Shown: positions 52,676 to 62,038, counted from the stretch's first letter. The stretch is DNA of 64,000 bases from Diploptera punctata (GCA_030220185.1 JASPKZ010007527.1:124001-188000), one strand, 5' to 3'. Numbers and translations are program-made. The notes: generated by a model from the sequence alone, not told the origin.

Positions 52676-53025
52676 CACCGCTGTGGTTTCGAGGTAGCGT
52701 GCTGCCTTGTCACGCAGCAGGCCCGGGTTCGATCCCCGCTCGGGACAAGTTTCCTGGGTGAGGTTTTTTCGGGGTTTTTCCTCATCTGTAAGACAAATGT
52801 CAGGATACTTTAAGGTCCAAACGGTCCCCTAACATCATCTGGCCTCTATCATATTCACGTCATTAGATTAAGTTTAGTTTAAGGTCTCTCCTGGCGGATC
52901 ATCACCCATCATATCATTGGGGCAGCGTAACCCCGCCTTCCAGGCGCCCCAACCTCAGAAGTGGGTTACAATACGCCAATGCCAGGAGAGAATACCTGAA
53001 TGTCGAATGATAAACAGGTGGTTTT
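52676..53025 (+). mobile_element. SINE-1b
   Basis: Head CACCGCTGTGGTTTCGAGG, B box GGTTCGATCCCCG, body CTGTAAGACAAATGTCAGG, tail 1b (CATTAGATTAAGTTTAGTTT, CCGCCTTCCAGGCGCCCC, TGCCAGGAGAGAATACC). Confidence 0.85.
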
Positions 53026-53146
53026 GAAAAAAAAACTTTTTTTATTGTTCTAGTTGTACATTTTATATTTAATTTGTTAAATCTAGAGCAAATAAAAAAA
53101 TGTATTGTAAATAATAATTGTGTTGTAGAATAGCCTACCACGTAAC

Positions 53147-53450
53147 AGGCGGTCAGTGGCGCAACCGATTAGACGCTCGCCTGTCACCGCAGGTCCCGAG
53201 ATCGAGCCTCAGTCACTCCATGTGGGTTTCGTGGTGGGCGAAACGGAGATTGGGTAGGTTTCTCTCGGGTTTTCTCCCGTTTTCCTCTGCCACACATTTC
53301 ATTCCACCATTTCTCCACACTCATCTCATCCATTTTGTTTCATTTCATTTATATGCCCCTGCGATGGTGCATCAGGAATGGTCGGCCGGCACCCTTGTCA
53401 TTCGCAGACCCCTCTATATATATGGACTCATCTCATCTCATCCCTCGACC
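53147..53450 (+). mobile_element. SINE-6 (tRNA-derived) with (CTCAT)n tail
   Basis: CAGTGGCGCAACCGATTAGA (A-box region), CCGAGATCGAGCCTCAGTCA (B box), body GGGCGAAACGGAGATTGGGT and CATCAGGAATGGTCGGCCGG, ending GACTCATCTCATCTCATCC. Single copy in this window. Confidence 0.65.
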
Positions 53451-53549
53451 CGACCCTGAGTTGGACACGAGTTGAGGATATTTATTTATACACCATGTAA
53501 TAATCTTGTCTATTGTAATTTAGATGTAACAGGAATTTTTGTATGTTTT

Positions 53550-53612
53550 TTTCTAACCTGGTTGAATGGTAGAAAGACCTTAAGGTCTTAACACTGTCAG
53601 GTAAAATATACC
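53550..53612 (+). mobile_element. LINE-H-type 3' UTR hairpin
   Basis: TCTAACCTGGTTGAATGGTA...GACCTTAAGGTCTTAACACT...CAGGTAAAATA: an 8-bp AAGACCTT/AAGGTCTT-like hairpin as at 31277 and 58755. Confidence 0.5.
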
Positions 53613-53624
53613 TAATAACACGGG

Positions 53625-54240
53625 TCAACATGATTTTTGTCTCATGAGTACCAATAGTTGTACTTAATGCAGTTTTTTATTGTGTTTTCAAATATGTGTT
53701 CGGAATTTCTCCATCACCCACAGTTTTTGTTTTATTTCAGTTTCAATTAATGGATTTAAATAATTATTTTCTGCTTAACAAACATTAAAGGGATTACGTC
53801 AAAATCAAAACATACAGTGGTGCACCCTGACTTGCAATCTGCAATGAGACCAGTTCCACACTGCGAAGAATTGCCCATAGCAAAGCCTCCAGAACACGTG
53901 ACGTTAGATGAAGAGAGTTCAGATTCTGATGGAAGTAAGGAAGAAGAAGAAACAGATTTTGGTGATACAACTTTTGAACAAAGCTGTTCATCTGAGCCTC
54001 ATTTATTGACTCAAGAAGATCTTAACGATCTCATACGAGATTTAAAGTTATCCAAAAACCAGTCTGAAATGCTTGGTTCCCGGCTAAAAGGATGAAATCT
54101 TCTTCAAACCTTGCGTGATGGAGAAAAACCGATATCACATTTGAATTCAGGAGAAAAATACTATCAGAATCACACGTTTTTCTTTCTGAGACAAAAAAAA
54201 AGTTTATTTTTTGTTGCTCAGTGCTATTTTTTTTTAATTG
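53625..54240 (+). mobile_element. Element Z with coding segment
   Basis: Outer parts match 36130 and 62208 (TTTGTCTCATGAGTACCAAT; CTTGCGTGATGGAGAAA). The middle, absent from the other two copies, is open at 53817-54095: RPVPHCEELPIAKPPEHVTL, an acidic Glu/Ser run, then LTQEDLNDLIRDLKLSKNQS, EMLGSRLKG and stop. The DLNDLIRDLKL..Q.E.LGSRL pattern is one I associate with proteins encoded by dispersed arthropod elements; class not certain. Confidence 0.6.
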
Positions 54241-54670
54241 CGGATGAGCCCATGTAGGACTACGCAAAGTACTTAGAGGCGTTTCCTTTGAGCCCAAATT
54301 TCTTTCATTCTTTTGCTATGAGCTTGTTTTCTATCATCTGTCCAAGTTGTTTCAGCTTTTTTCTTCGGTTTGTCCTCTTGGTCAACTTGCCACTTATTCA
54401 CCTTAATTTTAAATATATCTCTGTTTGGGATATCTTCTTTACTAATTCCTGCCAATTTTAAGTCCTTTTTGACTTCATCAATCCACTTCATAGTATCCAC
54501 TGGAGCTTTACTTCTGTTTTCGTAGAATTCCATTATCTGTTTTGTAAGCCTATTTGAGTTCATTCGTTTAATATGGCCATAAAATTGTAACCTTCGTTTT
54601 CTAATATCCCTATGAATGTCTGTATATATTTTTATTTCCTTTTTACTTCTGAGTCTAAATGCTTCACCTA
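54241..54670 (-). mobile_element. LINE-E C-terminus
   Basis: ORF 54563-54273: MNSNRLTKQIMEFYENRSKA, WIDEVKKDLKLAGISKEDIP, NRDIFKIKVNKW, TTWTDDRKQAHSKRMKEIWA, QRKRL. It is a distinctive C-terminus (RM..NRLTK+I...W.EE+K..HS.RMK.IW..+K). A related 3' end lies at 56615. Confidence 0.7.
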
Positions 54671-54696
54671 TGACTTGTGGACCTCAGTGTTATATT

Positions 54697-54703
54697 ATTA
54701 TTA

Positions 54704-54757
<54 letters not shown>
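54697..54757 (+). repeat. (ATT)n microsatellite
   Basis: About 19 units directly at the 5' side of the LINE-B stub. Confidence 0.95.
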
Positions 54758-54760
<3 letters not shown>

Positions 54761-55085
54761 AAAGAAAAAATGCAGGTACAATATTCAATATTAGATTTTA
54801 TAAAGAAGAAACAATTAAATTGGTACGGACACATTAGAAGGATGGAAGAAGGAAGACTACCTAAGATAATCATGGATTGGGAACCACAGGGAAGGAAAAA
54901 GAAGGGTAGACCAAATATTACGTGGATTCAGGGAATCAATGAAACTAAGAGGGAATGGGAAATAGAAGAAGATATATGGATGAACAGACAAGAATGGAAA
55001 AATGTGTTGAAACAAATGTGTAGTTAACTGTGAACATGGGTACCGGAAAAATGTATATTCATTGTAAAAGCCGGAATAATAAAAA
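54758..55085 (+). mobile_element. LINE-B stub between two (ATT)n tracts
   Basis: Open to 55027: ILDFIKKKQLNWYGHIRRME, RLPKIIMDWEPQGRKKKGRP, NITWIQGINETKREWE, WMNRQEWKNVLKQMCS. The 3' UTR ends AAGCCGGAATAATAAAAAAA then (TATTAT)n. ATT repeats on both sides suggest insertion into an ATT tract or tail-target homology. Confidence 0.85.
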
Positions 55086-55087
55086 AA

Positions 55088-55153
<66 letters not shown>
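55086..55153 (+). repeat. (ATT)n microsatellite, LINE-B tail
   Basis: About 22 units after the LINE-B 3' UTR. 55154-55574 shows no recognised feature. Confidence 0.95.
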
Positions 55154-55155
<2 letters not shown>

Positions 55156-55592
55156 CTGACTTCATGTTAAAGTCATATAGTGAAATCCAAAATTCTTTAG
55201 AGCAATCCTAATGTTCTGCGGTCCCCAGTTTGAATACAGATGACATGGAGAAATATTGAGTGATTATGAAAACAATTTAGGAATATTCCATAGACGAGTG
55301 TTAAGTTGGTAGTTGTGTTGTGAAGACAAACAAGTCTGGCACTAGAAAGTGTGTTAAGTAACTCTAAGCTAACACCAGCAGTGTAGAGGTGAACAAGTGA
55401 TCCCCTTCTATTGTTACCAACCCTTCTACAAACACAATACAAAACAAAAAAATACTTTATACGAGTAGTTAAATTTCTTTGAATTTTTTTCGCCCAAGTA
55501 CGACATTTTCAGAATTATTCTATTTTTGTGAAATTTCACGTTAAATATAAACTATTTCCAACATAAACGATGACATAATAATATTAATATTA

Positions 55593-55940
55593 CTTACTTA
55601 CTCACTGGCACTATCGAACCTGTAGGTTCATGGCCGCGCGGACATAAGCTCTCCATACATCCCTATCCTGAGCTAATGCTTTCTAATCATTCCCTGTATA
55701 ATCTACTTCCCTCAAATCATAGTTAATGTTATTCTCCCACCTCATTCTTGGTCTACCAACTGGGCGTTTTCCCTCTGGTTTTCCTACAAGAAGCTTCCAT
55801 GCAAGTCTTTAATTCCCCATACGCGCAACATGTCCTGCCCATCGCAGTCTAAGAGACTTAGCTGTTCTTACTATATCTGGCTTCCTATAAAGACCATGTA
55901 GTTCATTGTTATGTAGTCTTCTCCATTCACCTGTCTGTTC
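55593..55940 (-). mobile_element. LINE-A 3' end with 18-bp TSD
   Basis: C-terminal segment (NEQTGEWRRLHNNELHGL-like to AAMNL.VR), (GTAA)n tail. ATAATAATATTAATATTA flanks it at 55575-55592 and 55941-55958; the AT-rich sequence makes the exact length uncertain. Confidence 0.85.
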
Positions 55941-55977
55941 ATAATAATATTAATATTAATAATAATAATTTTTATCA

Positions 55978-56189
55978 GGAATATTCCACAATACAGTGTT
56001 CCTCCTTGAACCCAAAGTGATTTATCGCCAGAGGTTCCTGTCTTAAGCATCTTCTTCCCTCAAATCTCTAGCTTCCATACTTCTCCTCACTCCATCTATT
56101 CAACGTTCTCTACGTCTGCCTCTTCCACTTCTTCCATTAGCTTTCCAATCAAGAATCTTCTTTGGTATTCCCTCTTCTTCCATTCTTGC

Positions 56190-56190
<1 letters not shown>
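55978..56190 (-). mobile_element. LINE-B-type 3' fragment at (AAT)n
   Basis: Minus strand: ARMEEEGIPKKILDWKANGR, SGRGRRRER, stop, IDGVRRSMEARDLREEDA. The 5' side is replaced by the (AAT)n at 56189-56262. Confidence 0.7.

Positions 56191-56262
<72 letters not shown>
56189..56262 (+). repeat. (AAT)n microsatellite
   Basis: About 24 units between two LINE-B-type fragments in the same orientation. Confidence 0.95.
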
Positions 56263-56263
<1 letters not shown>

Positions 56264-56299
56264 AAGAAGATATAAACAAAGATAGATAGATATATCCTC

Positions 56300-56600
56300 G
56301 CTTGATTAATGTCTTTGACATCGTCCGATTCCCAATAGCCAATTTTGTCGGTCCATCCAATCCCCTGGTTCTAGATGTCTCTCCTTCATGTATAAACATA
56401 TTCCCTGACTCCAGGAGGTTTTAGGTCTTCCTCTGCCTCGTCTTCCCTCAGGTTTCCATTCCAAAACAGATTTTGGTAGTCGATCCTCTTCCATTCGCTG
56501 GACATGTCCGTACCATCTTAATTGCTGAGTTTTAATATAATCTAAAATAGTGTCTTCAATTTATATTTTTTCCTTGTAACAGAATTTCTAATATTTTCTC
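56300..56600 (-). mobile_element. LINE-B-type C-terminal fragment
   Basis: Minus strand: ENIRNSVTRKKYK, LSN.DGTDMSSEWKR, then ORF 56494-56306: MEEDRLPKSVLEWKPEGRRG, RGRPKTSWSQGICLYMKERH, DWMDRQNWLLGIGRCQRH. Confidence 0.7.
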
Positions 56601-56614
56601 TTCTTGAAGAGATA

Positions 56615-56777
56615 TCTGTAGAATTAAGACAAACAGGTCAAACCCAAGAAAAAAAAACTGGAACATGGACAGAAGAGAGAAAGTCAAAAAATGAGAGACA
56701 CGTGGAGTAAAATAAAACGCATCTAAGTACTTTGTGTAGTCCTATTTATAACCCTTATAAGGGTTAATTCTCAATCA

Positions 56778-56840
<63 letters not shown>

Positions 56841-56841
56841 T
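56615..56841 (+). mobile_element. LINE-E 3' end followed by (AAT)n
   Basis: TGTWTEERKSKNERHVE matches the end of LINE-E at 54273-54350. The 3' UTR AAGTACTTTGTGTAGTCCTA is shared with 54240-54270. AACCCTTATAAGGGTT is a perfect 16-base palindrome just before (AAT)n at 56779-56841, probably this family's tail. 56842-57174 shows nothing recognised. Confidence 0.65.
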
Positions 56842-57174
56842 ATAATGAATGCAAATAGATGAATGGTGACTGCCGGCACTCCTGTAACAGAAGTTGGCCA
56901 CGTGCAGTAAAATACCTGGAAGTTGTCCAATTCTGGGCGTGAAGTAATTCCAGAAGCGACAGCACTGATTTGCTCAACCGATTAACAGAATTCAGCAAAA
57001 AATAAACAGCTTCTAATCTGATGCGACATCTGATCTTGTAACAATTTCAATTAGACTTCAATTTCCAAATCGCTTTGAAACAGACTGCATTGAAAACAAG
57101 CTGGTGTTATTCGTGCTGCCAATTACTCGTAATAACATCATATGCTGCTGTGTATCTAATCTCCTTTCCTCAAG

Positions 57175-57225
57175 CGCAGGCTAAGAATGAGGTGAGAGAA
57201 TAACATTAAACAAGATTTGAAAAAG
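57175..57225 (+). mobile_element. LINE-A scrap
   Basis: GCTAAGAATGAGGTGAGAGA, then ATTAAACAAGATTTGAAAAA, corresponds to the GRPRMRWENNINYDLREV segment. Confidence 0.5.
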
Positions 57226-57231
57226 TAGATC

Positions 57232-57415
57232 ATCATCTTCTTCTTCCTGCACGGATTAGATCTCTACCTGTTCCGATCTCACATCTGTTGAGCCCAGCGT
57301 TTTCTTGGTCTTCCTACAGGATTGTACATCAGTGCCATCTTTGGTACCCTATCCTCTGTCATTCTTTGCAGATGTTCTATCAAATTGTTCCTGTGTTCTT
57401 TTATTTGTTGCCAAT
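57232..57415 (-). mobile_element. LINE-C variant 3' end
   Basis: Minus strand: NNLIEHLQRMTEDRVPKMAL, MYNPVGRPRKRWAQQM, then DRNR.RSNPCRKKKMM with GAAGAAGATGATG as terminus, a mixed (GAA)/(GAT) tail. Confidence 0.7.
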
Positions 57416-57416
57416 G

Positions 57417-58300
57417 GTCTGTTCCGATCTCATTATAGGTCGAATTGGTCCTTCCATCTGTTCAATGGTCTTCCCAACATTCTTCTCCCTTTTGGTTTAT
57501 AATTATACATTCTTCTTGGTATGCGCTGTTCATTCATTCGTAATACGTGCTGAAGATAAGCATTTTGATAATATTTTATTCTTTCACAGAGATTAAATAT
57601 ATTAAGTTCTGTTCTTATATCTTCGTTTTTCTTTTTATCGGTCGTTCGGTATCCTGCTATTGCTCTCTACATCTTCATTTCTGCAGCCTCTATTTGTTTA
57701 CTATCTGCCTTTGTTAATGTCCAGGTTTCACATCCATAGATAAGAGATGGAACTGCCAATACTTTGTAAAATTTTAAAAATAGTTTCTTTTCTAGTTTTA
57801 TTCAATAAAATACGTTTAATTGTGCCACATAGATAATTGAATCGTTGTATTTTTGTGTGTTGTACTTTTAGTTCCCCTCTAATATTCTCATTTCTAATAT
57901 GTTCTTCTCTTGTACAACCTTTCACAGCCCGTAGGAAAGCTCATTTCCGCTGCCTGAATTTTACTTTTCTTCTTTTCCCTTCAGGACCCAGGCCTCACTT
58001 CCACTGGTAGCGCCATCGTTGAGTAAAATCTTAGCTGCGTCTCCTTTCTTACTTTGTTCCTCAGTATTCGTCTGATTGTTCCACATATATGTTGAAATAT
58101 CTGCATTTTCCTATTTATATATCTTGTTTTTCTTCATAAGTTATATCGCAGTCCAAATACTGGAACTGTGAAACCTGTTCCAACACTTTATCTTCTATTA
58201 CTATTTTTGTTCTTACTGGGTAGTTTCCATGGAACGCCATTGTTTTAGTTTTTAATTTTGAAATTATCATATTATATATCTTACATATATTATTCATTAT
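57417..58300 (-). mobile_element. LINE-C, two adjoining parts
   Basis: 57417-57740 closely matches 42600-42940 (AAEMKMLRAIAGYQ-type to GRPLKRW). 57740-58300 continues upstream with a partly duplicated MCGTIKRILLNKTRKET block and a second CGTIRRILRNKVRKETQLRF block near 58085, then IVIEDKVLEQVSQFQYLDCD and KLKTKTMAFHGNYPVRTK near 58230. The duplication of the CGTIRR block implies two LINE-C copies joined. Confidence 0.65.
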
Positions 58301-58309
58301 CTTTTACGG

Positions 58310-58830
58310 TCTCACTTACCAAAACATGGAATTCCCTTCCGCCCTATGTCAGAGACTCAAACTATAACATCCTTCAAAAACAAACTAAATAATTATTTAA
58401 TAACAAACTAACTTATACACCTCACTGATAGTATTCTTTTAGCAATTAATAAATTCAATTATTTATGAAAATAATATTAAGAATAACAAATATTTTCTTT
58501 TGTTTTGTTTTAATAATGTATAATCGTAAAATTAGTTTTCTATATCTCATTATTTTTCTTTGTTTTTTATATACACTAGACAGGGACAATTTAATATGTC
58601 TTGCTTGTATACATTTTATTATTAGTTTTAGTCTTAATTTTAACTAACATTAACTGGTTGCATTATAGATCGTAACATAATAGATATTATCTTTTTGATA
58701 AAATTTTTACTTAGTGTTTAATATTAGAGTTAATTGAGATTGTTATATTCTAATGTAATATATGTTTGTCCTGGTGAGTGGAAGAGAAGGCCACATGGTC
58801 TTAACTCCACCAGGCTAAATAAATCTAATC
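58310..58830 (+). mobile_element. LINE-H 3' end with hairpin UTR and (CTAAT)n tail
   Basis: TKTWNSLPPYVRDSNYNI is the WN.LP..+R....F+..L end typical of Jockey/CR1-like RTs. A ~350-bp AT-rich UTR follows, then CCTGGTGAGTGGAAGAGAAG, GCCACATGGTCTTAACTCCA, CCAGG, then AAATAAATCTAATCTAATCT. Hairpin relatives at 31277 and 53550. Confidence 0.6.
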
Positions 58831-58879
58831 TAATCTACATCTATTTAATTCATAGACTACTTTTTGTCGCCTGACGGAA

Positions 58880-58978
58880 AGTAGATTATGCAAGGATAAT
58901 TAAAAAAACATTAGCTCAGGATAGGGACGTGTAGATAGCTTATGTCCCCACTGCAATGAACCTACAGTTTGGTTAGAT
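58880..58978 (+). mobile_element. LINE-A scrap
   Basis: GTAGATTATGCAAGGATAAT, TTAGCTCAGGATAGGGACGT and ATGAACCTACAGTTTGG match the final ~30 codons. Confidence 0.65.
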
Positions 58979-59275
58979 TTTTGCACTCTTGTCCCTACCT
59001 GTCCTATTTAGTTAACCTTCCCCTTTTTAGGCATTACGTGCTGCAATCACTCGGGAATTGTAGACACGACCAGAAATGTAGCTGTGGATTACATAGCCTA
59101 CAAATTTTTTGACCATAAAAGGACATGAATGGGAGGGATTCCCCGGATGAGTGATCAGCGCAGACCATGTATGACAGCTTACTCTTGCATTGATACTAAC
59201 AAGGGAACCTACCTTCTAATTCCTTCCGGAGAAACGTTGTGATGTATCAAGGCCGTTTCAGAAAAATATCTGCTA

Positions 59276-60156
59276 GAGGAAATCCGGGTAATTTGGACCC
59301 CTGTTTTGAATTTGTTGTTTTTCTTCTTTTAATTAAGGGGGTTTTAATTTTGTTTAATTACAGTGATTATCATTAGTGTTGTGACTATGAAATAGCATTG
59401 TTATTTTATTCAAATATGGAAACATCTTCATAATTTATAAACTTTTTTACATTACAAGAAAGGTCCACTTTAACCTCCATATTCAGATAAAGTGGACCCC
59501 AGAGTCCATCTTAGCGTTTAGTCTATTTTTAAGTTTATTTACTCTATTAATTTACTCAGACAGACACAGATTAATGTGAAAATATTTATGGCTGATCATA
59601 ATTAAAAACCGTTGATATTTATTTAATGTTTTGAAAAATTATTGTTGATTATAACATTCAACTGCAGAAAGCGACGGTCTTTGGGTTTAGTAAAATTACA
59701 AGGATATTAAATAAAATTAATTAAACGAATGGTTTTTACAGACAGCATCCTCATTGATAATATATACGTATTCGTGTAAAGTGGACCCAGGTCCTCGTGG
59801 AGGGTCCACATTAACCGAATCACTTTGTTATGTTTAATTATTTTATACAGCCACCAGGTCACATGATATCAAACCAAACCCGTCAGTATATTAAAACAGC
59901 ATCTACATAATATAATATATTTAGGAGTTTTTTCAACATTTGTAATATTCAACAGCAGAAATTAAGAATTGATTCTTAGCTTGAAAAAGTTTTAAAGTGG
60001 CCATTTTCATAAATATCACAAATAAACCCTTCTTCACACAAAGAATAAAACAAACTGGTCTTTAACCCGTCAAAGTTGATGAAGGGGAAGAGATTAAAAA
60101 TGTTCTGTTCGAGAGCAGCATGAATTAAAGAAGGGTCTACATTACCCGAACTTCCC
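59276..60156. mobile_element. TA-flanked TIR element with internal copies of its end motif
   Basis: Left end GAGGAAATCCGGGTAATTTG, then GACCC; right end reversed GGGAAGTTCGGGTAATGTAG, then ACCC. TA at 59274-59275 and 60157-60158. AAAGTGGACCC-type motifs recur inside in both orientations (about 59460, 59490, 59778, 59805). No ORF over 60 codons. 58979-59275 has no recognised feature. Confidence 0.6.
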
Positions 60157-60166
60157 TATATTTCCA

Positions 60167-60463
60167 TCCATCCATAGTAATTCTGCCCGAAGCATTTTCA
60201 TGCTATGCTTGCAGCTTTACTAGGGAATTGTGTAGGTGTGGTAGCTTCCCGTTACTTTCCACACCGGTGAAGGATGATGATGATAAGGATGATGATGATG
60301 GCCATATGATTTCGGGGACCGTTTGGGACTTAACGTTTTCCTGACATTTGTCTTACAGGTGAGAAAAAAAACCGATAAAAACTTCACCCAGAAAAACTGC
60401 CCCGACCGGGCCCGCTGCGTGACAAGGCAGCACGCTACCTCGAGACCACAGCGGTGGATTTCC
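60167..60463 (-). mobile_element. SINE-1a lacking its B box
   Basis: Minus strand: ATCCACCGCTGTGGTCTCGA, CGTGCTGCCTTGTCACGCAG, then CGGGCCCGGTCGGGGCAG. The 12 bases holding GGTTCGATCCC are missing, probably by slippage between two CCGGG motifs. Otherwise complete to ACTATGGATGGATGG. It should be dead for Pol III. Confidence 0.9.
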
Positions 60464-60559
60464 CTGTACTTCTGAGCCTTAAATTCGTAATTTATTCACT
60501 ATGATATATCAATTGTTTTAATTTATCGGTTTTAATCAAACAGAAGAAAGACACCGGGT

Positions 60560-60905
60560 ACAAAGAAAGCGGGTACAAACCCGGCCGAGGTCGATGGATT
60601 TTTAGGAATGAAAACATCCAATGAACAAGTCCTCTTGGAGGGACTTTAAGCCCCAAAACACATTTTAAAATAAACTACTCCTTCAAATAATTAAATTGAT
60701 TATTTTAATTTCTAGCCTCGTGGACCCCAAATCTGAAGATTTTCAGGCTCGTAAAAGAACCTTAAGCATGAATAAAGAGGCCCCTAAGCAAAATTTACCG
60801 ACCTTAATCATCCTAGTAATACCTTAGTTGCCTGTTAGATGTCTTACGCGTATTTGTGTCGGTATGTTGAACGCATGCCATTCATGACATTAGCTGGCTT
60901 GTTAG
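60560..60905 (+). mobile_element. SINE-3, decayed head
   Basis: GGGTACAAACCCGGCCGAGG (B-box region, decayed), TCGATGGATTTTTAGGAATG, GCTCGTAAAAGAACCTTAAG, CTAGTAATACCTTAGTTGCC, ending near ATGACATTAGC. Confidence 0.6.
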
Positions 60906-60958
60906 TAACATAGCTGTCATATGCGTAATTTTAATACAACAAAAAAGTATCTATTTAC

Positions 60959-61218
60959 CAGAATTGGTTGTGTTGTTGTGCGCATCCCTTGAAGAGCTGG
61001 TGGCAGCAAGCACTGTGCTGGTAGAATTCACCTCTGACGAGTAGCCGTCCTCATCGTTGGAGAGTGTGGTGATTCCCCCTGAGAATCAGAAGTCCACCGA
61101 CGGAACACCACGACACGATCTGCACTAATATCACTAAACGTCCGGATCTAGTTTGGTCACATCTTCGAGTTCGTCTCCTTGATCGTCTCACTGTCGTATC
61201 GCTGCTCTCTGAAGCCAT
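60959..61218 (-). CDS. Candidate host exon A: ectodomain stalk, with possible alternative start
   Basis: The donor AATTCTG/GTAAATAG (phase 1) is good. The open frame upstream reads GITTLSNDEDGYSSEVNSTS, TVLAATSSSRDAHNNTTNS, a Ser/Thr/Asn-rich stretch with NxS/T sites. It can begin at an acceptor GACTTCTGATTCTCAG/GGGG (exon 60959-61078). Alternatively the block is a first exon: an ATG at 61216-61218 (TTTAAAATGGCT) opens MASESSDTTVRRSRRRTRRC, then a hydrophobic LVILVQIVSWCSVGGLLIL, leading into the same stalk. Both models need one base fewer in the C5 run 61075-61079. TCAGT motifs, the arthropod initiator core, lie on the minus strand at about 61240-61256. The block is CpG-rich. Confidence 0.6.
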
Positions 61219-61289
61219 TTTAAACGCCACTGCACTCACACTGAACACTGATATTCTATCCAAACGTCAAGAAAACATTTACGTTCACG

Positions 61290-61493
61290 TATCTAGAACT
61301 GAACAATATCAACTGGTGAATATTACACAACAAACTCGAAAGAAACACTTAGCAAGGATGACTGAGAACAACATACCGTCAGGAAGAAGATGCTTGGGAA
61401 GATCAAAGGAAAAATGGAAACAGCAGCAATTTGGAGCCGAAACAGGCTAGTAAGAGAGCCTAAACCGCGACGAAATGGAGGATGAAGAAGAAA
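61290..61493 (+). mobile_element. LINE-C scrap next to the exon A start
   Basis: TQQTRKKHLARMTENNIPSG, RRCLGRSKEKWKQQQFGAET: the RM..N.IP......G+R.LGR...KW C-terminal pattern. Ends GGATGAAGAAGAAATTG, a decayed (GAA)n tail. Confidence 0.6.
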
Positions 61494-61637
61494 TTGTGAA
61501 TATTATCAAGTTATGCAATTTTAAACAAATTCTCTAACTTCTTGGCGCAACTCAAAGTTGATTTAAAACTTTTATTCAAGTAAAATCACCAATTGAACAA
61601 ATACTGTTTGTGTTATATATTTACCGCGTGGGGCAAA

Positions 61638-61712
61638 GGTGTTCTCTACGCTAATTTAGTTATATTTACCTACAGATGTCAACGAGTGACGTGGTTAGCG
61701 CATCGCTTTTAC
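61638..61712 (-). mobile_element. SINE-3 3' scrap
   Basis: TACGCTAATTTAGTTATATT, then GATGTCAACGAGTGACGTGG, matches the SINE-3 end at 41250-41320. It lies in the short intron between exon S and exon A. Confidence 0.5.
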
Positions 61713-61964
61713 AGAATCTCGAAAATTAAAAATCTCGGTTTTTAAACATTTTCCTCGATTCTGTAAAAACCAGTTCCCAATCTCGCATCGTAATATACAT
61801 TTTCAAAATGTTTGTGAATTGCTCTTAAGAAATTATTCTGAATACCTGTGAGGTCTCTAAAGTAAGTTTGTTTCTGATGGCTTCTTAATCTCAGGCTGAC
61901 GGTTGGAATTCGAAGAAAACACACGAATTCTCGGCTGCAGATAAACACTGGGACGGATACTCAC

Positions 61965-62038
61965 ATCAGGTGGACGTCACTTGAGTGAGTCACCACTGCT
62001 GCCAACAAGATAAAGCTTATCACAATCGATGCGTTCAT
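61965..62038 (-). CDS. Candidate host exon S: signal peptide
   Basis: The minus-strand ATG (62036-62038, context ATTGAGATGAACG) opens MNASIVISFILLAAVVTHSS, then DVHL plus two bases, and ends at a consensus donor CTGAT/GTGAGTATCC. A 12-residue hydrophobic core followed by small residues (THSS) fits a cleavable signal peptide, although the n-region has no Lys/Arg. The leftover AT needs an exon starting with one base of a codon. Exon A fits only if its G5 run is G4, giving ATG GGA ATC (Met-Gly-Ile). GC and CpG content are raised. 61713-61964 and 62039-62207 have no recognised repeat. Confidence 0.55.

Noticed and set aside
55197..55442. Minus-strand 81-codon ORF
   Set aside because: No ATG context, splice sites or family; AT-rich intron sequence.
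61742..61948. Minus-strand 68-codon ORF between exons S and A
   Set aside because: No flanking splice sites in phase with exon S or A; left as intron.
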